Assembly (NCBI RefSeq): GCF_049671045.1
Contig: NZ_JBATUH010000127.1
Span: forward strand, 1 to 64,000
Direction: 5' to 3'
DNA: 64,000 nt
Source: Parvibaculum sp049671045
GTDB taxonomy: Bacteria > Pseudomonadota > Alphaproteobacteria > Parvibaculales > Parvibaculaceae
In this document: positions 7,439-16,764 of the stretch, in pieces
Position numbering within the stretch: position 1 is the first letter of the stretch
Layout of the letters: each line of letters begins with the position of its first letter
Translations under genes and position numbers: made by a program
Notes under the pieces: model-generated
Database searches by the model: none
Seen by the model: the letters and a program-made list of their open reading frames with translations, nothing else
Told to the model about the DNA's origin: nothing

Positions 7439-8959
7439 ATGCAGGAGAGGGAGAGCATTCTCGTGGATCTGATGAGCAAGCCCGGGCCCGCCGCGCCCAC
7501 CGCCGCGAAGACCGTCCAGATTGCCATTCTGGGGACCGGAATGGGTGGCTTGTGCATGGCCGCGCAGCTCCGCCGCGCCGGTATAGACAGCTTCGTCATG
7601 ATCGAGAAGGCCGGCGAGATCGGCGGCACATGGCGCGACAACATCTATCCGGGATCGGGATGCGACGTGCCCTCGCATCTCTATTCCTTCTCTTTCGAGC
7701 CCAAGGTCGACTGGTCGCGCAAATTCGCGCTGCAGCCCGAAATCCTCGACTACATGAAGCAGGTGGCGCGGAAATACGGCCTGCGCCCCTTCATCCGCTT
7801 CAATACGGAAGTCGCCGAGGCGCGCTTCGACGAGGCCGAGAGCCTCTGGCGCATCCGCACGACGGCGGGCGAGGAGATCACGGCCAATGTCGTCGTCTCG
7901 GGAACGGGGCAGCTCAATCGTCCCGCCTATCCGAAGATCGCGGGGCTTGAAACGTTCGCCGGCAAGGCATTCCATTCTGCCCGCTGGGACTATGACGTCG
8001 ATCTCACCGACAAGAACGTCGCCGTCATTGGCAATGGCGCCAGCGCCATCCAGTTCGTGCCGGAGATCGCGCCCAAGGTGAAGAAGCTCACGATCTTCCA
8101 GCGCTCCGCAAACTGGATCGTCCCGAAGCCGGATCGTCCCTATACGGAATTCGAGAAGAAGATGTTCCGGCGCTTCCCCTGGCTCGTGAAGCTGCACCGC
8201 TATCAGATCTATCTGACGCTCGAGCGCAACTTCCTGGCCTTCATCCAGGGCAGCTTCTTCGGCAAGCTCTTCGAGCGGGCCTCGCGCAAGGAAATCGAAA
8301 CCCATATCAAGGACCCGGAGCTTGCGAAAAAGCTGACGCCGGATTACCCGGCCGGCTGCAAGCGCATCCTGCTTTCCAATGACTGGTTTCCCACCATGGC
8401 GCGGCCCAATGTCAACGTCGAGACGAGCCATATCGCGAGAGCGACACCGGAAGGGCTCGTGACCGAGGATGGCGTGGCCCACAAGGCCGATGTCATCATC
8501 TATTCGACGGGTTTCGAGACAACGACCTTCCTTGCACCGATGAAGATCGTCGGCCGGGGCGGCCGCGATCTCAACGACGTCTGGGCGAAAGGCGCCGAGG
8601 CGCATCGGGGCGTCGCGGTGGCCGGCTTCCCGAATTTCTTCATTCTCTACGGGCCCAACACCAATCTCGGCCACAACTCGATCATTTTCATGCTCGAATG
8701 TCAGGTGAACTACATCCTGCAGTGCATCGAGGCGCTTCGCAGCCCGAAGGTGAAGTCCATCGAGGTTCGCAAGGAAGCCGAGGACGCCTTCAATCGAGAG
8801 CTGCAGGAAGACATGCAGCGGACCGTCTGGGCTGCCGGCTGTTCGAGCTGGTACAAGACGGCCGAGGGCAAGGTCACCAACAACTGGTCGACATTCACGA
8901 TGCGTTACTGGTGGCAGATGCGTCACCCCGACTTTGCGGAATACGCATTGGGTGCCTGA
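7439..8959 (+). CDS. flavin-binding monooxygenase, Baeyer-Villiger type
   Basis: FAD/NADPH monooxygenase that inserts oxygen next to ketones or oxidises soft heteroatoms in the family. The 506-residue product shows a first Rossmann motif ILGTGMGGLCMA, the GGTWRDNIYPGSGCDVPS segment, and a second Rossmann motif VAVIGNGASAIQF. The Baeyer-Villiger fingerprint FxGxxxHxxxWD appears as FAGKAFHSARWD. The start is uncertain: ATG 7439 is used here, but a GTG at 7463 sits 7-8 bases after the purine tract AGGAGAGGGAGAG and ATG 7472 is also in frame. It is monocistronic behind the inverted repeat at 7377-7396. Cyclic, linear or terpenoid ketones are all possible substrates. Confidence 0.92.
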   Translation: MQERESILVDLMSKPGPAAPTAAKTVQIAILGTGMGGLCMAAQLRRAGIDSFVMIEKAGEIGGTWRDNIYPGSGCDVPSHLYSFSFEPKVDWSRKFALQPEILDYMKQVARKYGLRPFIRFNTEVAEARFDEAESLWRIRTTAGEEITANVVVSGTGQLNRPAYPKIAGLETFAGKAFHSARWDYDVDLTDKNVAVIGNGASAIQFVPEIAPKVKKLTIFQRSANWIVPKPDRPYTEFEKKMFRRFPWLVKLHRYQIYLTLERNFLAFIQGSFFGKLFERASRKEIETHIKDPELAKKLTPDYPAGCKRILLSNDWFPTMARPNVNVETSHIARATPEGLVTEDGVAHKADVIIYSTGFETTTFLAPMKIVGRGGRDLNDVWAKGAEAHRGVAVAGFPNFFILYGPNTNLGHNSIIFMLECQVNYILQCIEALRSPKVKSIEVRKEAEDAFNRELQEDMQRTVWAAGCSSWYKTAEGKVTNNWSTFTMRYWWQMRHPDFAEYALGA

Positions 8960-9277
8960 GAGCGGGCCTGCGCTGCGCCTTTCGGAATTTTCTTTGAGAC
9001 GGGCAAGGCCGGTATCAAGCTTCGGTCCGATGGGGTGCGGGCGGAGAGTGGCAAGCCGCTCGACAAGCCGATCCGTCGCTGAAACTCTATGATTACGATG
9101 CAGGCCGGGACGACGACACGGGTCGGCGCTCGGCCAAGCGTAGCCCGTCGAAAATGGCGAATTGCCGGCCGGAGGACGGAATAGGGCTTTTCGCGGCCGC
9201 AAAGATGTCCTATTTAACATGCGAAACGCCGGACGATAATTAAAGCCCGGCCGGTAACTGTAAATAGAGCCTCCCTA
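8960..9277. other. 318-bp intergenic region
   Basis: Between the flavin monooxygenase and cysQ. I see no gene with a ribosome binding site and no RNA gene. A T-rich stretch follows the monooxygenase stop (TTTTCTTTG) without a clean hairpin. The AT-rich 9205-9270 segment probably contains the promoter of the cysQ-cysD-cysNC operon. Confidence 0.5.
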
Positions 9278-10084
9278 ATGCTGGACGATCTCGTCACCAT
9301 CGCGCTGAAGGCCGGCGCGGCCATCATGGCCATTTATGCGCATTTCGATCCGGCCACCATGGCGACCAAGGTCGACGGCTCGCCGGTGACCGCGGCGGAT
9401 GCGGCGGCGGAGACATTGATTCTCAAAGAACTGGCGCGGCTCGCACCGGAGATCCCGGTCGTTGCCGAGGAGGCGGTCGCCGCCGGTCAGGTTCCGGAGA
9501 CGGGACGCCGGTTCTTCCTGGTCGACCCGCTGGACGGAACCAAGGAATTCATCAGCCGCAATGGCGAATTCACCGTCAACATCGCGCTCATCGAGGACGG
9601 GGTCCCGGTGCTCGGCGTCGTTTATGCGCCCGCGATCGGCGTCATCTATGCGGGCGGCAAGGGGCAGGGCGCGAAGGTGGCCAATGTGGAGGCCGGAAAC
9701 CCCGGCCCCTGGCGCGCGATCTCGGTGCGCGCCGAGCCGCATGGCGGGCTTTGCGTCATTGCCAGCCGCTCTCATCTGACCGAGGAGACAAAATCCTTCA
9801 TCGAGCGCTTTTCGGTCGCGGACTTCGTGACGGCGGGCTCTTCGCTCAAATTCTGCAAGCTCGCGGCCGGCGAGGCCGATCTTTACCCACGGCTCGGCCG
9901 GACCATGGAGTGGGACACGGCGGCGGGCGATGCGGTCCTGCGCGCGGCGAAGGGCGCGGTGCTGACGATGGACGGCAAGCCGCTCGTTTACGGCAAACGC
10001 AATCAGAAGGACGACGTTGATTTCGCGAACCCGTGGTTCGCCGCGACCGGGCGCTTCGATCCTTTCGCTTCGGCCGAACAGTAG
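9278..10084 (+). CDS. cysQ: 3'(2'),5'-bisphosphate nucleotidase CysQ
   Basis: Hydrolyses 3'-phosphoadenosine 5'-phosphate (PAP), and PAPS in some members, to AMP plus phosphate. This clears the by-product of PAPS-dependent reduction or sulfotransfer. The 268-residue Li-sensitive inositol monophosphatase fold is clear: acidic VVAEEAVAAG, metal-binding DPLDGTKEFISRNGEF around residues 85-100, and the C-terminal EWDTAAGDAVLRAA. It is cytosolic. It stands 19 bp upstream of cysD and is almost certainly the first gene of the sulfate-activation operon. Confidence 0.95.
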   Translation: MLDDLVTIALKAGAAIMAIYAHFDPATMATKVDGSPVTAADAAAETLILKELARLAPEIPVVAEEAVAAGQVPETGRRFFLVDPLDGTKEFISRNGEFTVNIALIEDGVPVLGVVYAPAIGVIYAGGKGQGAKVANVEAGNPGPWRAISVRAEPHGGLCVIASRSHLTEETKSFIERFSVADFVTAGSSLKFCKLAAGEADLYPRLGRTMEWDTAAGDAVLRAAKGAVLTMDGKPLVYGKRNQKDDVDFANPWFAATGRFDPFASAEQ

Positions 10085-10103
10085 ATCTTCAAGAGGTTAT
10101 TCG

Positions 10104-11012
10104 ATGTCACGCGATCGGCATTCCCATTTGAAACGGCTCGAGGATGAAAGCATCCAGATCATCCGCGAGGTGGCGGCCGAATTCTCCAATCCGGTGATGC
10201 TCTACTCGATCGGCAAGGACTCGTCCGTCATGCTGCATCTGGCCGCGAAGGCCTTTTTCCCTTCGCTGCCGCCTTTCCCGCTGATGCATGTCGATACGAC
10301 GTGGAAATTCCGCGAGATGATCGCCTTTCGCGACATGATGGCGAAGAAGCTCGGCTTCGATCTCATCGTCCACACCAATGCCGAGGGCAAGGCGCAGAAC
10401 ATCAACCCGTTCGATCACGGCTCGTCCTACTACACGCATGTGATGAAGACGGAGGCGCTGAAGCAGGCGCTGACGAAATACGGTTTCGACGCGGCCTTCG
10501 GCGGTGCGCGCCGCGACGAGGAAAAGTCGCGCGCCAAGGAGCGCATCTTCTCCTTCCGCACCGCCAATCACGGCTGGGACCCCAAGAAGCAGCGCCCGGA
10601 ACTCTGGGACATCTTCAACACGCGCGTGGGGCCGGGCGAGTCGATCCGCGTGTTCCCGCTCTCGAACTGGACCGAGCTCGACATCTGGCAATACATCATG
10701 GCGGAGGACATTCCGATCGTGCCGCTCTACTACGCGGCGCTCCGTCCCGTTGTCGAGCGCGGTGGCCAACTCATCATGGTCGATGATGACCGCATGCCGC
10801 TGCGCCCCGGCGAAAAGCCGGAGCAAAAGCTCGTGCGCTTCCGCACGCTCGGCTGCTATCCGCTGACCGCAGCCGTGGAGAGCAATGCGACGACCCTGCC
10901 CGAGATCGTGCGCGAAATGCTCGTGACCCGGACCTCGGAACGCTCCGGCCGGCTGATCGATCACGACGAGGCGGGCTCGATGGAAAAGAAGAAGCGCGAG
11001 GGGTATTTCTGA
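10104..11012 (+). CDS. cysD: sulfate adenylyltransferase subunit 2 (CysD)
   Basis: Catalytic subunit of ATP sulfurylase: ATP + sulfate gives adenylyl sulfate (APS) and pyrophosphate, driven by GTP hydrolysis on CysN. The 302-residue product has the PP-loop SIGKDSSVMLHL, the CysD signature FGGARRDEEKSRAKER, and the C-terminal DEAGSMEKKKREGYF. I chose ATG 10104 (AAGAGG upstream), which matches the family length; an open frame extends further 5' into cysQ but has no support. Its stop overlaps the cysNC start (TGATG), indicating translational coupling. Confidence 0.97.
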   Translation: MSRDRHSHLKRLEDESIQIIREVAAEFSNPVMLYSIGKDSSVMLHLAAKAFFPSLPPFPLMHVDTTWKFREMIAFRDMMAKKLGFDLIVHTNAEGKAQNINPFDHGSSYYTHVMKTEALKQALTKYGFDAAFGGARRDEEKSRAKERIFSFRTANHGWDPKKQRPELWDIFNTRVGPGESIRVFPLSNWTELDIWQYIMAEDIPIVPLYYAALRPVVERGGQLIMVDDDRMPLRPGEKPEQKLVRFRTLGCYPLTAAVESNATTLPEIVREMLVTRTSERSGRLIDHDEAGSMEKKKREGYF

Positions 11013-12916
11013 TGAGCGAGCTTGCAGCAGATATCACGACGCAGGATCTCGTCGATTATCTCGCGCAGCAGGAACGGAAGGGGCTTCTGCGCTTCCTGAC
11101 CTGCGGGTCGGTCGATGACGGCAAGTCGACCCTGATCGGCCGCCTGCTTTACGACACGAAGCTGCTCTTCGACGACCAGCTCGCGACGCTGGAGCGCGAC
11201 AGCAAGAAGCACGGCACGGCCGGCGAGGACATCGATTTCGCGCTTCTCGTGGACGGCCTCGAGGCCGAGCGCGAGCAGGGCATCACCATCGACGTTGCCT
11301 ATCGCTTCTTCACGACCGACAAGCGCAAGTTCATCGTCGCCGATACGCCCGGACACGAGCAATATACGCGGAACATGGCGACGGGCGCGTCCACCGCGGA
11401 CCTCGCCATTCTGCTCGTAGATGCGCGAAGGGGCATCCTCACCCAGACGCGCCGTCACGCCTTCATCGCTTCTCTGCTCGGCATCCGGCAGATCGTCCTT
11501 GCCGTGAACAAGATCGACCTCGTCGATTTCTCGCGTGAGGTCTTCGAGGAGATCCGGGAAGGCTTCACCGAGTTCGCCGGCAATTTCGGCTTCCGCCAGA
11601 TCGTCGCGATTCCGATTTCAGCGCGCTATGGCGATAATGTGATCGCGCGTTCGGAGCGCACGCCCTGGTACAATGGGCCGGCGCTGCTCGATCACCTCGA
11701 AACGGTGGACGTCACGAACGAAGCGGAGGCCAAACCCTTCCGCATGGGGGTTCAGTGGGTGAACCGGCCAAATCTCGATTTCCGTGGCTTTTCCGGCACG
11801 ATTGCGAGCGGAGCGGTGCGGCCGGGCGACAAGATCGTCGTCGCGGGCTCCGGCCGGTCGAGCACGATCGAGCGCATCGTGACGGCGGATGGCGACCTCG
11901 ACCTTGCGGTCGCGGGAGATGCCGTCACGCTGACGCTTGCCGACGAGATCGACATTTCGCGCGGCGATCTCCTTGTCGCGGCGAACGACCAACCCGAGCT
12001 CGCCGACCAGTTCGCGGCGCATCTGCTCTGGATGAGCGAGGATCACCTGCTGCCCGGCAGATCCTATCTCGTCAAGATCGGGACGCGGACGGTCACGGCC
12101 CAAGTGACCGAGATCAAGCACAAGATCGACGTGAACACGCTCGATCATCTGGCGGCCAAGGAGCTGGGGCTCAACGAGGTCGCCGTCTGCAACTTCTCGC
12201 TTTCGCAGCCCGTCGGGTTCGATCCCTATCAGACGAACCGTAAGACCGGGTCCTTCATCGTCATCGACCGCATGACGAATGCGACCGTCGGCGCGGGCAT
12301 GATCATGTTCGGTCTTCGCCGCGCGACGAACATCCACCTTCAGGCGCTCGACGTGAACAAGGAAGCGCGCGCCGTTCAGAAAGGGCAGAAGCCGGCGATC
12401 CTCTGGTTCACCGGGCTTTCAGGCGCGGGCAAGTCGACCATCGCCAATATCGTCGAGAAGCGGCTCCATGCCGATGGACGGCATACCTACATGCTCGATG
12501 GCGACAATGTGCGCCACGGCCTCAACCGCGACCTCGGCTTCACCGAGGCCGATCGCGTCGAGAACATCCGCCGCGTGGCGGAAGTCGCAAAGCTCATGCT
12601 CGATGCCGGTCTGATCGTGCTCGTCTCCTTCATCTCGCCCTTCCGCGCCGAGCGCCGCATGGCGCGCGAGCTGGTGGAGGATGGCGAGTTCTTCGAGGTG
12701 TTCTGCGACACGCCGCTCGAGATCGCCGAGAAGCGCGACGCGAAGGGCCTCTACAAGAAGGCGCGTGCGGGCCAGATCAAGAACTTCACCGGCATCGACT
12801 CGCCCTATGAGGCGCCGGAGCATCCCGAGATCAGGCTTGAATCGGGAACGCGGTCGCCCGAGGAGCTGGCCGAGGAGGTGATCGCGCTGCTCAGGGTCCG
12901 AGGCAACATCGCCTGA
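11012..12916 (+). CDS. cysNC: fused sulfate adenylyltransferase subunit 1 / APS kinase (CysNC)
   Basis: Bifunctional 634-residue protein. The N-terminal translational-GTPase-like CysN half carries GSVDDGKST (residues 32-40), the G3 motif DTPGHEQYTRNMATG and the G4 motif NKID, and drives APS synthesis with CysD. The C-terminal APS kinase half starts near residue 455, with P-loop FTGLSGAGKST (about 466-476) and the substrate loop DGDNVRHGLNRDLGF, and converts APS to PAPS. The fusion is the NodQ-type arrangement common in alphaproteobacteria. No reductase (cysH) or sulfotransferase is in the window, so the end use of PAPS is open. Confidence 0.97.
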   Translation: MSELAADITTQDLVDYLAQQERKGLLRFLTCGSVDDGKSTLIGRLLYDTKLLFDDQLATLERDSKKHGTAGEDIDFALLVDGLEAEREQGITIDVAYRFFTTDKRKFIVADTPGHEQYTRNMATGASTADLAILLVDARRGILTQTRRHAFIASLLGIRQIVLAVNKIDLVDFSREVFEEIREGFTEFAGNFGFRQIVAIPISARYGDNVIARSERTPWYNGPALLDHLETVDVTNEAEAKPFRMGVQWVNRPNLDFRGFSGTIASGAVRPGDKIVVAGSGRSSTIERIVTADGDLDLAVAGDAVTLTLADEIDISRGDLLVAANDQPELADQFAAHLLWMSEDHLLPGRSYLVKIGTRTVTAQVTEIKHKIDVNTLDHLAAKELGLNEVAVCNFSLSQPVGFDPYQTNRKTGSFIVIDRMTNATVGAGMIMFGLRRATNIHLQALDVNKEARAVQKGQKPAILWFTGLSGAGKSTIANIVEKRLHADGRHTYMLDGDNVRHGLNRDLGFTEADRVENIRRVAEVAKLMLDAGLIVLVSFISPFRAERRMARELVEDGEFFEVFCDTPLEIAEKRDAKGLYKKARAGQIKNFTGIDSPYEAPEHPEIRLESGTRSPEELAEEVIALLRVRGNIA

Positions 12917-12924
12917 TCGGCGCC

Positions 12925-13941
12925 TCACGCCGCAGTGCCGAAGAATGCCCGGAGCACTTCCTCCACCACGGCGTCTTCGCACTCGGAGTAGCGGGTGGAG
13001 ATATGAAAGGGCGTGACCTTCTTCACATGCGCCTCGCGTGCGAGAAGGCCCGCCTGTTCCGCCGTCAGATGATGCCGCGCTTCGGCCAGATCGGCGTCGG
13101 CCGCCATGAAGGACGCTTCGATGAAGAGTTCGTCGGCGTCCTTCGCCAGCTCCACGAGATGCGTCCTGTTGCGCTTCTCAAAACCGACATCGCAGATATA
13201 GCCGATCTTCTGCCCCGGCGTGCGGCGGACAGCCGTGCCCAGCAATGTGCCGAGAGGTACCGTCGCGGTGCGGGTCGTGCCGCCCTCCGTCCATGATGCG
13301 TGAATGGGCGTTTCTTCGGGCGCTCGCGCGAGAATTGCGGCCTTGAGATCGTTGATCCAGGCGCCGATCCCGAGCCCCATCTCCTCGATGACATTGCTCC
13401 AAATGTTGAGATGTTCGTGCTCTTCGAGCGCGAAGGCGAGGCAGGGAATGCCGTGATCGACGAGGGTGCTCGTCACCCGAAATCCGTTTTCGTCCACAAG
13501 GATGCCATTGGCGATCGTCGACTCTTCCGGCTGCCGCGGATGAAAGGATTCGCGCCCGTGGAACTCGACAGTTTTCAGCCGCGTCGCGCTCAGCACTTCA
13601 TGCGCGGCGATGGTGAAGTCGCTCACATAGTTCGGCACGAGGTTCCATGTATAGGACTGGAGCTTGTGGCGAACGCGCTCGGCGAAATCCTCCGGTCCAT
13701 AGAGATGCAGAATGCGCGGCCGCCCGAGGCAGATGCGGAGCAGCCGGTCGAAGCCGGCGAAATGATCCATATGCGTATGCGTCACGAATACATGCGAGAC
13801 ATTGAGGAGTTTGCGCGGCGGCAGCGGATAGATTTCGCCGAGATCGAAGAGAAGGGCCTGCCTGCGAAATGTCAGATCGACAATGAGCGCCGGGTCGCCG
13901 AAGACGTCGTTGACGAGCGAGGGTTGAAAGAGGCGAGGCAT
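12925..13941 (-). CDS. RNase Z-like metallo-beta-lactamase fold hydrolase
   Basis: Metal-dependent hydrolase of the ribonuclease Z / ElaC branch, 338 residues. The zinc motif HxHxDH is present as VTHTHMDHFAG, a second ligand histidine lies in VDHGIPCLAFALE, and the C-terminal HISTRYSE resembles the RNase Z motif HxSxRY. It is longer than typical ElaC (about 305) and has a divergent middle. True 3' tRNA processing is therefore possible but not certain; it may be a paralogue. It is convergent with cysNC (8-bp gap) and lies 12 bp downstream of polX, so the two are likely co-transcribed. Confidence 0.85.
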   Translation of the reverse strand: MPRLFQPSLVNDVFGDPALIVDLTFRRQALLFDLGEIYPLPPRKLLNVSHVFVTHTHMDHFAGFDRLLRICLGRPRILHLYGPEDFAERVRHKLQSYTWNLVPNYVSDFTIAAHEVLSATRLKTVEFHGRESFHPRQPEESTIANGILVDENGFRVTSTLVDHGIPCLAFALEEHEHLNIWSNVIEEMGLGIGAWINDLKAAILARAPEETPIHASWTEGGTTRTATVPLGTLLGTAVRRTPGQKIGYICDVGFEKRNRTHLVELAKDADELFIEASFMAADADLAEARHHLTAEQAGLLAREAHVKKVTPFHISTRYSECEDAVVEEVLRAFFGTAA

Positions 13942-13953
13942 GGAGCTTCCCGA

Positions 13954-15669
13954 TCACTTTCGCTGGAAGAGACGCTTGAGGTCCTGCCAGCTCCGCGTGT
14001 TGATGACATCGTCGGCTTCGAGCCACCCCCGCCGCGCCTGATCGATGCCGAAGCGCATGAGGTCGAGTGAATCGACGCTATGCGCATCGGTCGAGATGGC
14101 GACCTTCAGCCCGATTTCCTTCGCCATGCGGCAGTGAATGTCGTTGAGGTCGAGCCGCTCTGGCTGCGCATTGACTTCGAGGAAGCATCCCCGTTCAAGC
14201 GCGGCTTTCATCAGCCGCTCCATGTCGAGCGCGCAGGGCTCGCGCTCGCCTATGAGCCGCCCCGTCGGATGGGCGAGGATGCTCACATAGGGGTTGTCCA
14301 TCGCGCGGATGAGGCGCTCGGTCTGCGCCCTGGCGTCGAGGTTGAATTTGTAGTGAAGCGCCGCCACCACGAAATCGAGTTCCTGCAATATGCTGTCGGG
14401 CAGGTCGAGCGTGCCGTCGGCGAGAATGTCGACCTCCGCCGATTTCAGGATGCGGATGGATTTGACCTTCGCATTGACGCGGTCGATTTCCGCGATCTGC
14501 TTGCCGAGCGCCCTGGCGTCGAGCCCATGGGCAATCGTCACATGCCTGGTGTGGTCGCTGATGGCGAGATAGGCATAGCCGCGCGCTTCGGCCCCGCGCG
14601 CCATTTCTTCGATTGTGTAGTGGCCGTCGGTCGCCTTTGTATGGCTGTGAAGATCGCCCCGGATGTCGTCCAGGTTTATGAGCTTTGGCAGGCGGCCGGC
14701 CTTCGCCGCCTCGACCTCGCCGCGATCCTCGCGAAGCTCGGGCGCGATGAAGGGCAGGTCGATCTCCGCATAGACTTCTTTTTCGGTATTGCCCGCGATG
14801 CGCTGCTTGCCCTTGAAGACGCCATATTCGTTGATCTTGAGGCCCTTGCGCACACCGAGCATGCGGATCGCGACATTATGCGCCTTGGAGCCGGTGAAAT
14901 AGACGAGCGCGGCGCCATAGCTCACCTCCGGCACGACGCGAAGATCGACCTGCAACCCGGAGCGGAGCTTGACCGTCGAGCGCGTCGTGCCCTTGGCGAG
15001 CACATCGGCTATTTCCTTGTAGGCCGCGAAGTGCTCCATCACCGGCGTGCCGCGCCTGCAGGTGACGAGAAGGTCGAGGTCGCCGACCGTCTCGCGGCGG
15101 CGGCGGAAACTGCCGGCGACGACGGCGGAGCTGACGCCGGGCAGCGCCTTCAGATAGGCGATCAGCGGCGCGGCGACGCCCTCGGCCGTGGACAGCATGA
15201 GCCGCTTTTCGGTGGAGATATGGCGGTCGACCGCCTGCAGGACTGCCTGCTCGATCTTCGGGCCGAAGCCCGGCAGCATTTGCAGCTTGCCTGCCTTCGC
15301 GGCCCTTGAAAGCTCCGGAAGCGATGCGATGCCGAGATCCTTGAAGAGGCTTCGCACGCGCTTGGGGCCGAGGCCCGGAACCTCGGTGAGATCGGCAAGC
15401 GCGCCGGGTACGCGCTTTTCGATCTCGTCGAGATCATGGAAACGCCCCGTCGCCACAATGTCCGCGATCTTCTGCGCGAGGTCTTCGCCGATGCCCGGCA
15501 GCTCCGTGAGGTCGGCGCCATCCGCGATCATGGATTCGAGGCTTTGCGACAGGCTCTCGATCGTCCGCGCGGCATTGCGATAGGCGCGCACGCGAAAGGG
15601 GTTTGCGCCGTCTATGTCGAGCAGCACGGCAAAACGCTCGAAGAGATGCGCGATCTCCGTATTGTGCAT
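13954..15669 (-). CDS. polX: DNA polymerase X family protein with PHP domain
   Basis: Bacterial PolX fills short gaps during base excision repair and carries an exonuclease in its PHP domain. The 571-residue length matches the family (about 570). In order: an N-terminal 8-kDa-like domain (HLFERFAVLLDIDGANPFRVRAYRNAART), helix-hairpin-helix motifs (TELPGIGEDLAQKI, LTEVPGLGPKRVRSLF), a palm with GDLDLLVTC metal aspartates, and a C-terminal PHP domain starting GDLHSHTKATDG. I chose ATG 15669 (MHNTEIAHLFERF), which fits homologues; an upstream ATG at 15714 adds 15 residues that look non-native. Confidence 0.94.
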   Translation of the reverse strand: MHNTEIAHLFERFAVLLDIDGANPFRVRAYRNAARTIESLSQSLESMIADGADLTELPGIGEDLAQKIADIVATGRFHDLDEIEKRVPGALADLTEVPGLGPKRVRSLFKDLGIASLPELSRAAKAGKLQMLPGFGPKIEQAVLQAVDRHISTEKRLMLSTAEGVAAPLIAYLKALPGVSSAVVAGSFRRRRETVGDLDLLVTCRRGTPVMEHFAAYKEIADVLAKGTTRSTVKLRSGLQVDLRVVPEVSYGAALVYFTGSKAHNVAIRMLGVRKGLKINEYGVFKGKQRIAGNTEKEVYAEIDLPFIAPELREDRGEVEAAKAGRLPKLINLDDIRGDLHSHTKATDGHYTIEEMARGAEARGYAYLAISDHTRHVTIAHGLDARALGKQIAEIDRVNAKVKSIRILKSAEVDILADGTLDLPDSILQELDFVVAALHYKFNLDARAQTERLIRAMDNPYVSILAHPTGRLIGEREPCALDMERLMKAALERGCFLEVNAQPERLDLNDIHCRMAKEIGLKVAISTDAHSVDSLDLMRFGIDQARRGWLEADDVINTRSWQDLKRLFQRK

Positions 15670-15760
15670 ACAAGAGGCCCTGGAGCCGGAACTCACGCCC
15701 CAATGCTCGCCCATCGCGCTGCCGGGGCATTGATTTCGGTCAAGTGGCGGCGGGCGCGCC

Positions 15761-16681
15761 TCAGTCGAGCCGGCCCATCAGCAGCACCTGGCGGGCATGG
15801 GCGGCGCCGATGAGCGCGTCGAGAACAGCCCTGATGCGAGCAAAGCCACGAATATCCTCATGCACGGCGAGCCAGAAACTACGCTCGATGCGGAACTCGT
15901 CCGGCAGCACGCGAACGAGGCTCTTGTCCTGATCGGCGATGAAGCAGGGCAATATGCAGAGCCCCGCGCCGGCCTTCGTGGCGTGATACTGGCCGACGAT
16001 GCTCGAACTCTTGATCGAGGGCGAAACCGCAACGGGAAGCTCGTCCAGATAGCGCAGCTTCGGCGAGTAGATGAGATCGTCCACATAGCCTACGAGGCGA
16101 TGCGGGGCGAGATCCTGCGCGGTGCGGATCGGCGGCGCGCCTCGCAGATAGCGCTTCGAGGCATAGAGCATGAGCGCGTAGTCGGCGAGTTTCTGCGTGA
16201 AGAGGCGTCCCGTCTGCGGTCGGGCGAGAAGGATCGCTATGTCCGCCTCGCGCTTCGAGACGCTGAGAAAGCCGCTGCTCGCCACGAGGTCGATGTCGAT
16301 ATCGGGGTGCGCGCGCGCCAGATCGACGAGGGCGGGGGCGACGACGAATGTGCCGAACCCCTCCGTCGTGCTGATGCGGACCGTGCCGCGCACCGTGCCG
16401 CTGATGCCCTTGATGGCCTCGAGCGCCTGAAGACTCGAATCCTCCATCCGCTCGACATAAGATGCGAGCCGCTGGCCGGTCGGCGTCAGCCGGAGTCCCT
16501 GCTGCGCGCGCTCGAAGAGATTGGTGCCGATTTCCTGCTCGAAGCGCTTGAGGCGGCGTCCGAGCGTCGTCGGGTCGATCCGCAGGCGCAGCGCGGCATC
16601 GGCCAGCGTCGGATGCCGCGTCGTTTCGAGGAACAGGCGCAGATCTTCCCAATCGAAGGGCATGCGTTTTTGCAGCTTCAT
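15761..16681 (-). CDS. LysR family transcriptional regulator
   Basis: 306-residue LysR regulator. The N-terminal winged helix-turn-helix (FDWEDLRLFLETTRHPTLADAALRLRIDPTTLGRRLKRFEQEIG) is followed by the linker helix and a periplasmic-binding-protein-like effector domain. It is divergent from mmsA with an 83-bp spacer and so likely controls the valine-catabolic genes; in Pseudomonas the mms regulator is AraC-type (MmsR) instead. ATG 16681 is used; ATG 16663 (MPFDWEDL) is equally plausible. The effector is unknown. Confidence 0.9.
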   Translation of the reverse strand: MKLQKRMPFDWEDLRLFLETTRHPTLADAALRLRIDPTTLGRRLKRFEQEIGTNLFERAQQGLRLTPTGQRLASYVERMEDSSLQALEAIKGISGTVRGTVRISTTEGFGTFVVAPALVDLARAHPDIDIDLVASSGFLSVSKREADIAILLARPQTGRLFTQKLADYALMLYASKRYLRGAPPIRTAQDLAPHRLVGYVDDLIYSPKLRYLDELPVAVSPSIKSSSIVGQYHATKAGAGLCILPCFIADQDKSLVRVLPDEFRIERSFWLAVHEDIRGFARIRAVLDALIGAAHARQVLLMGRLD

Positions 16682-16764
16682 GCTGCATTTTTATCAGTTC
16701 CGATGCGTCGATGCAGCCTCTATTCACGTCTTCAGATCAACAGAACCTCAGGGTGGAACCGGTC

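Noticed and set aside
8960..9277. Small gene or RNA in the monooxygenase-cysQ gap
   Set aside because: No ribosome binding site, conserved motif, tRNA-like cloverleaf or stable hairpin with T tract was found.
12917..12935. Terminator between cysNC and the convergent RNase Z-like gene
   Set aside because: CGGCG-CCTCA-CGCCG is only a 5-bp stem without a T tract and overlaps the minus-strand gene end.
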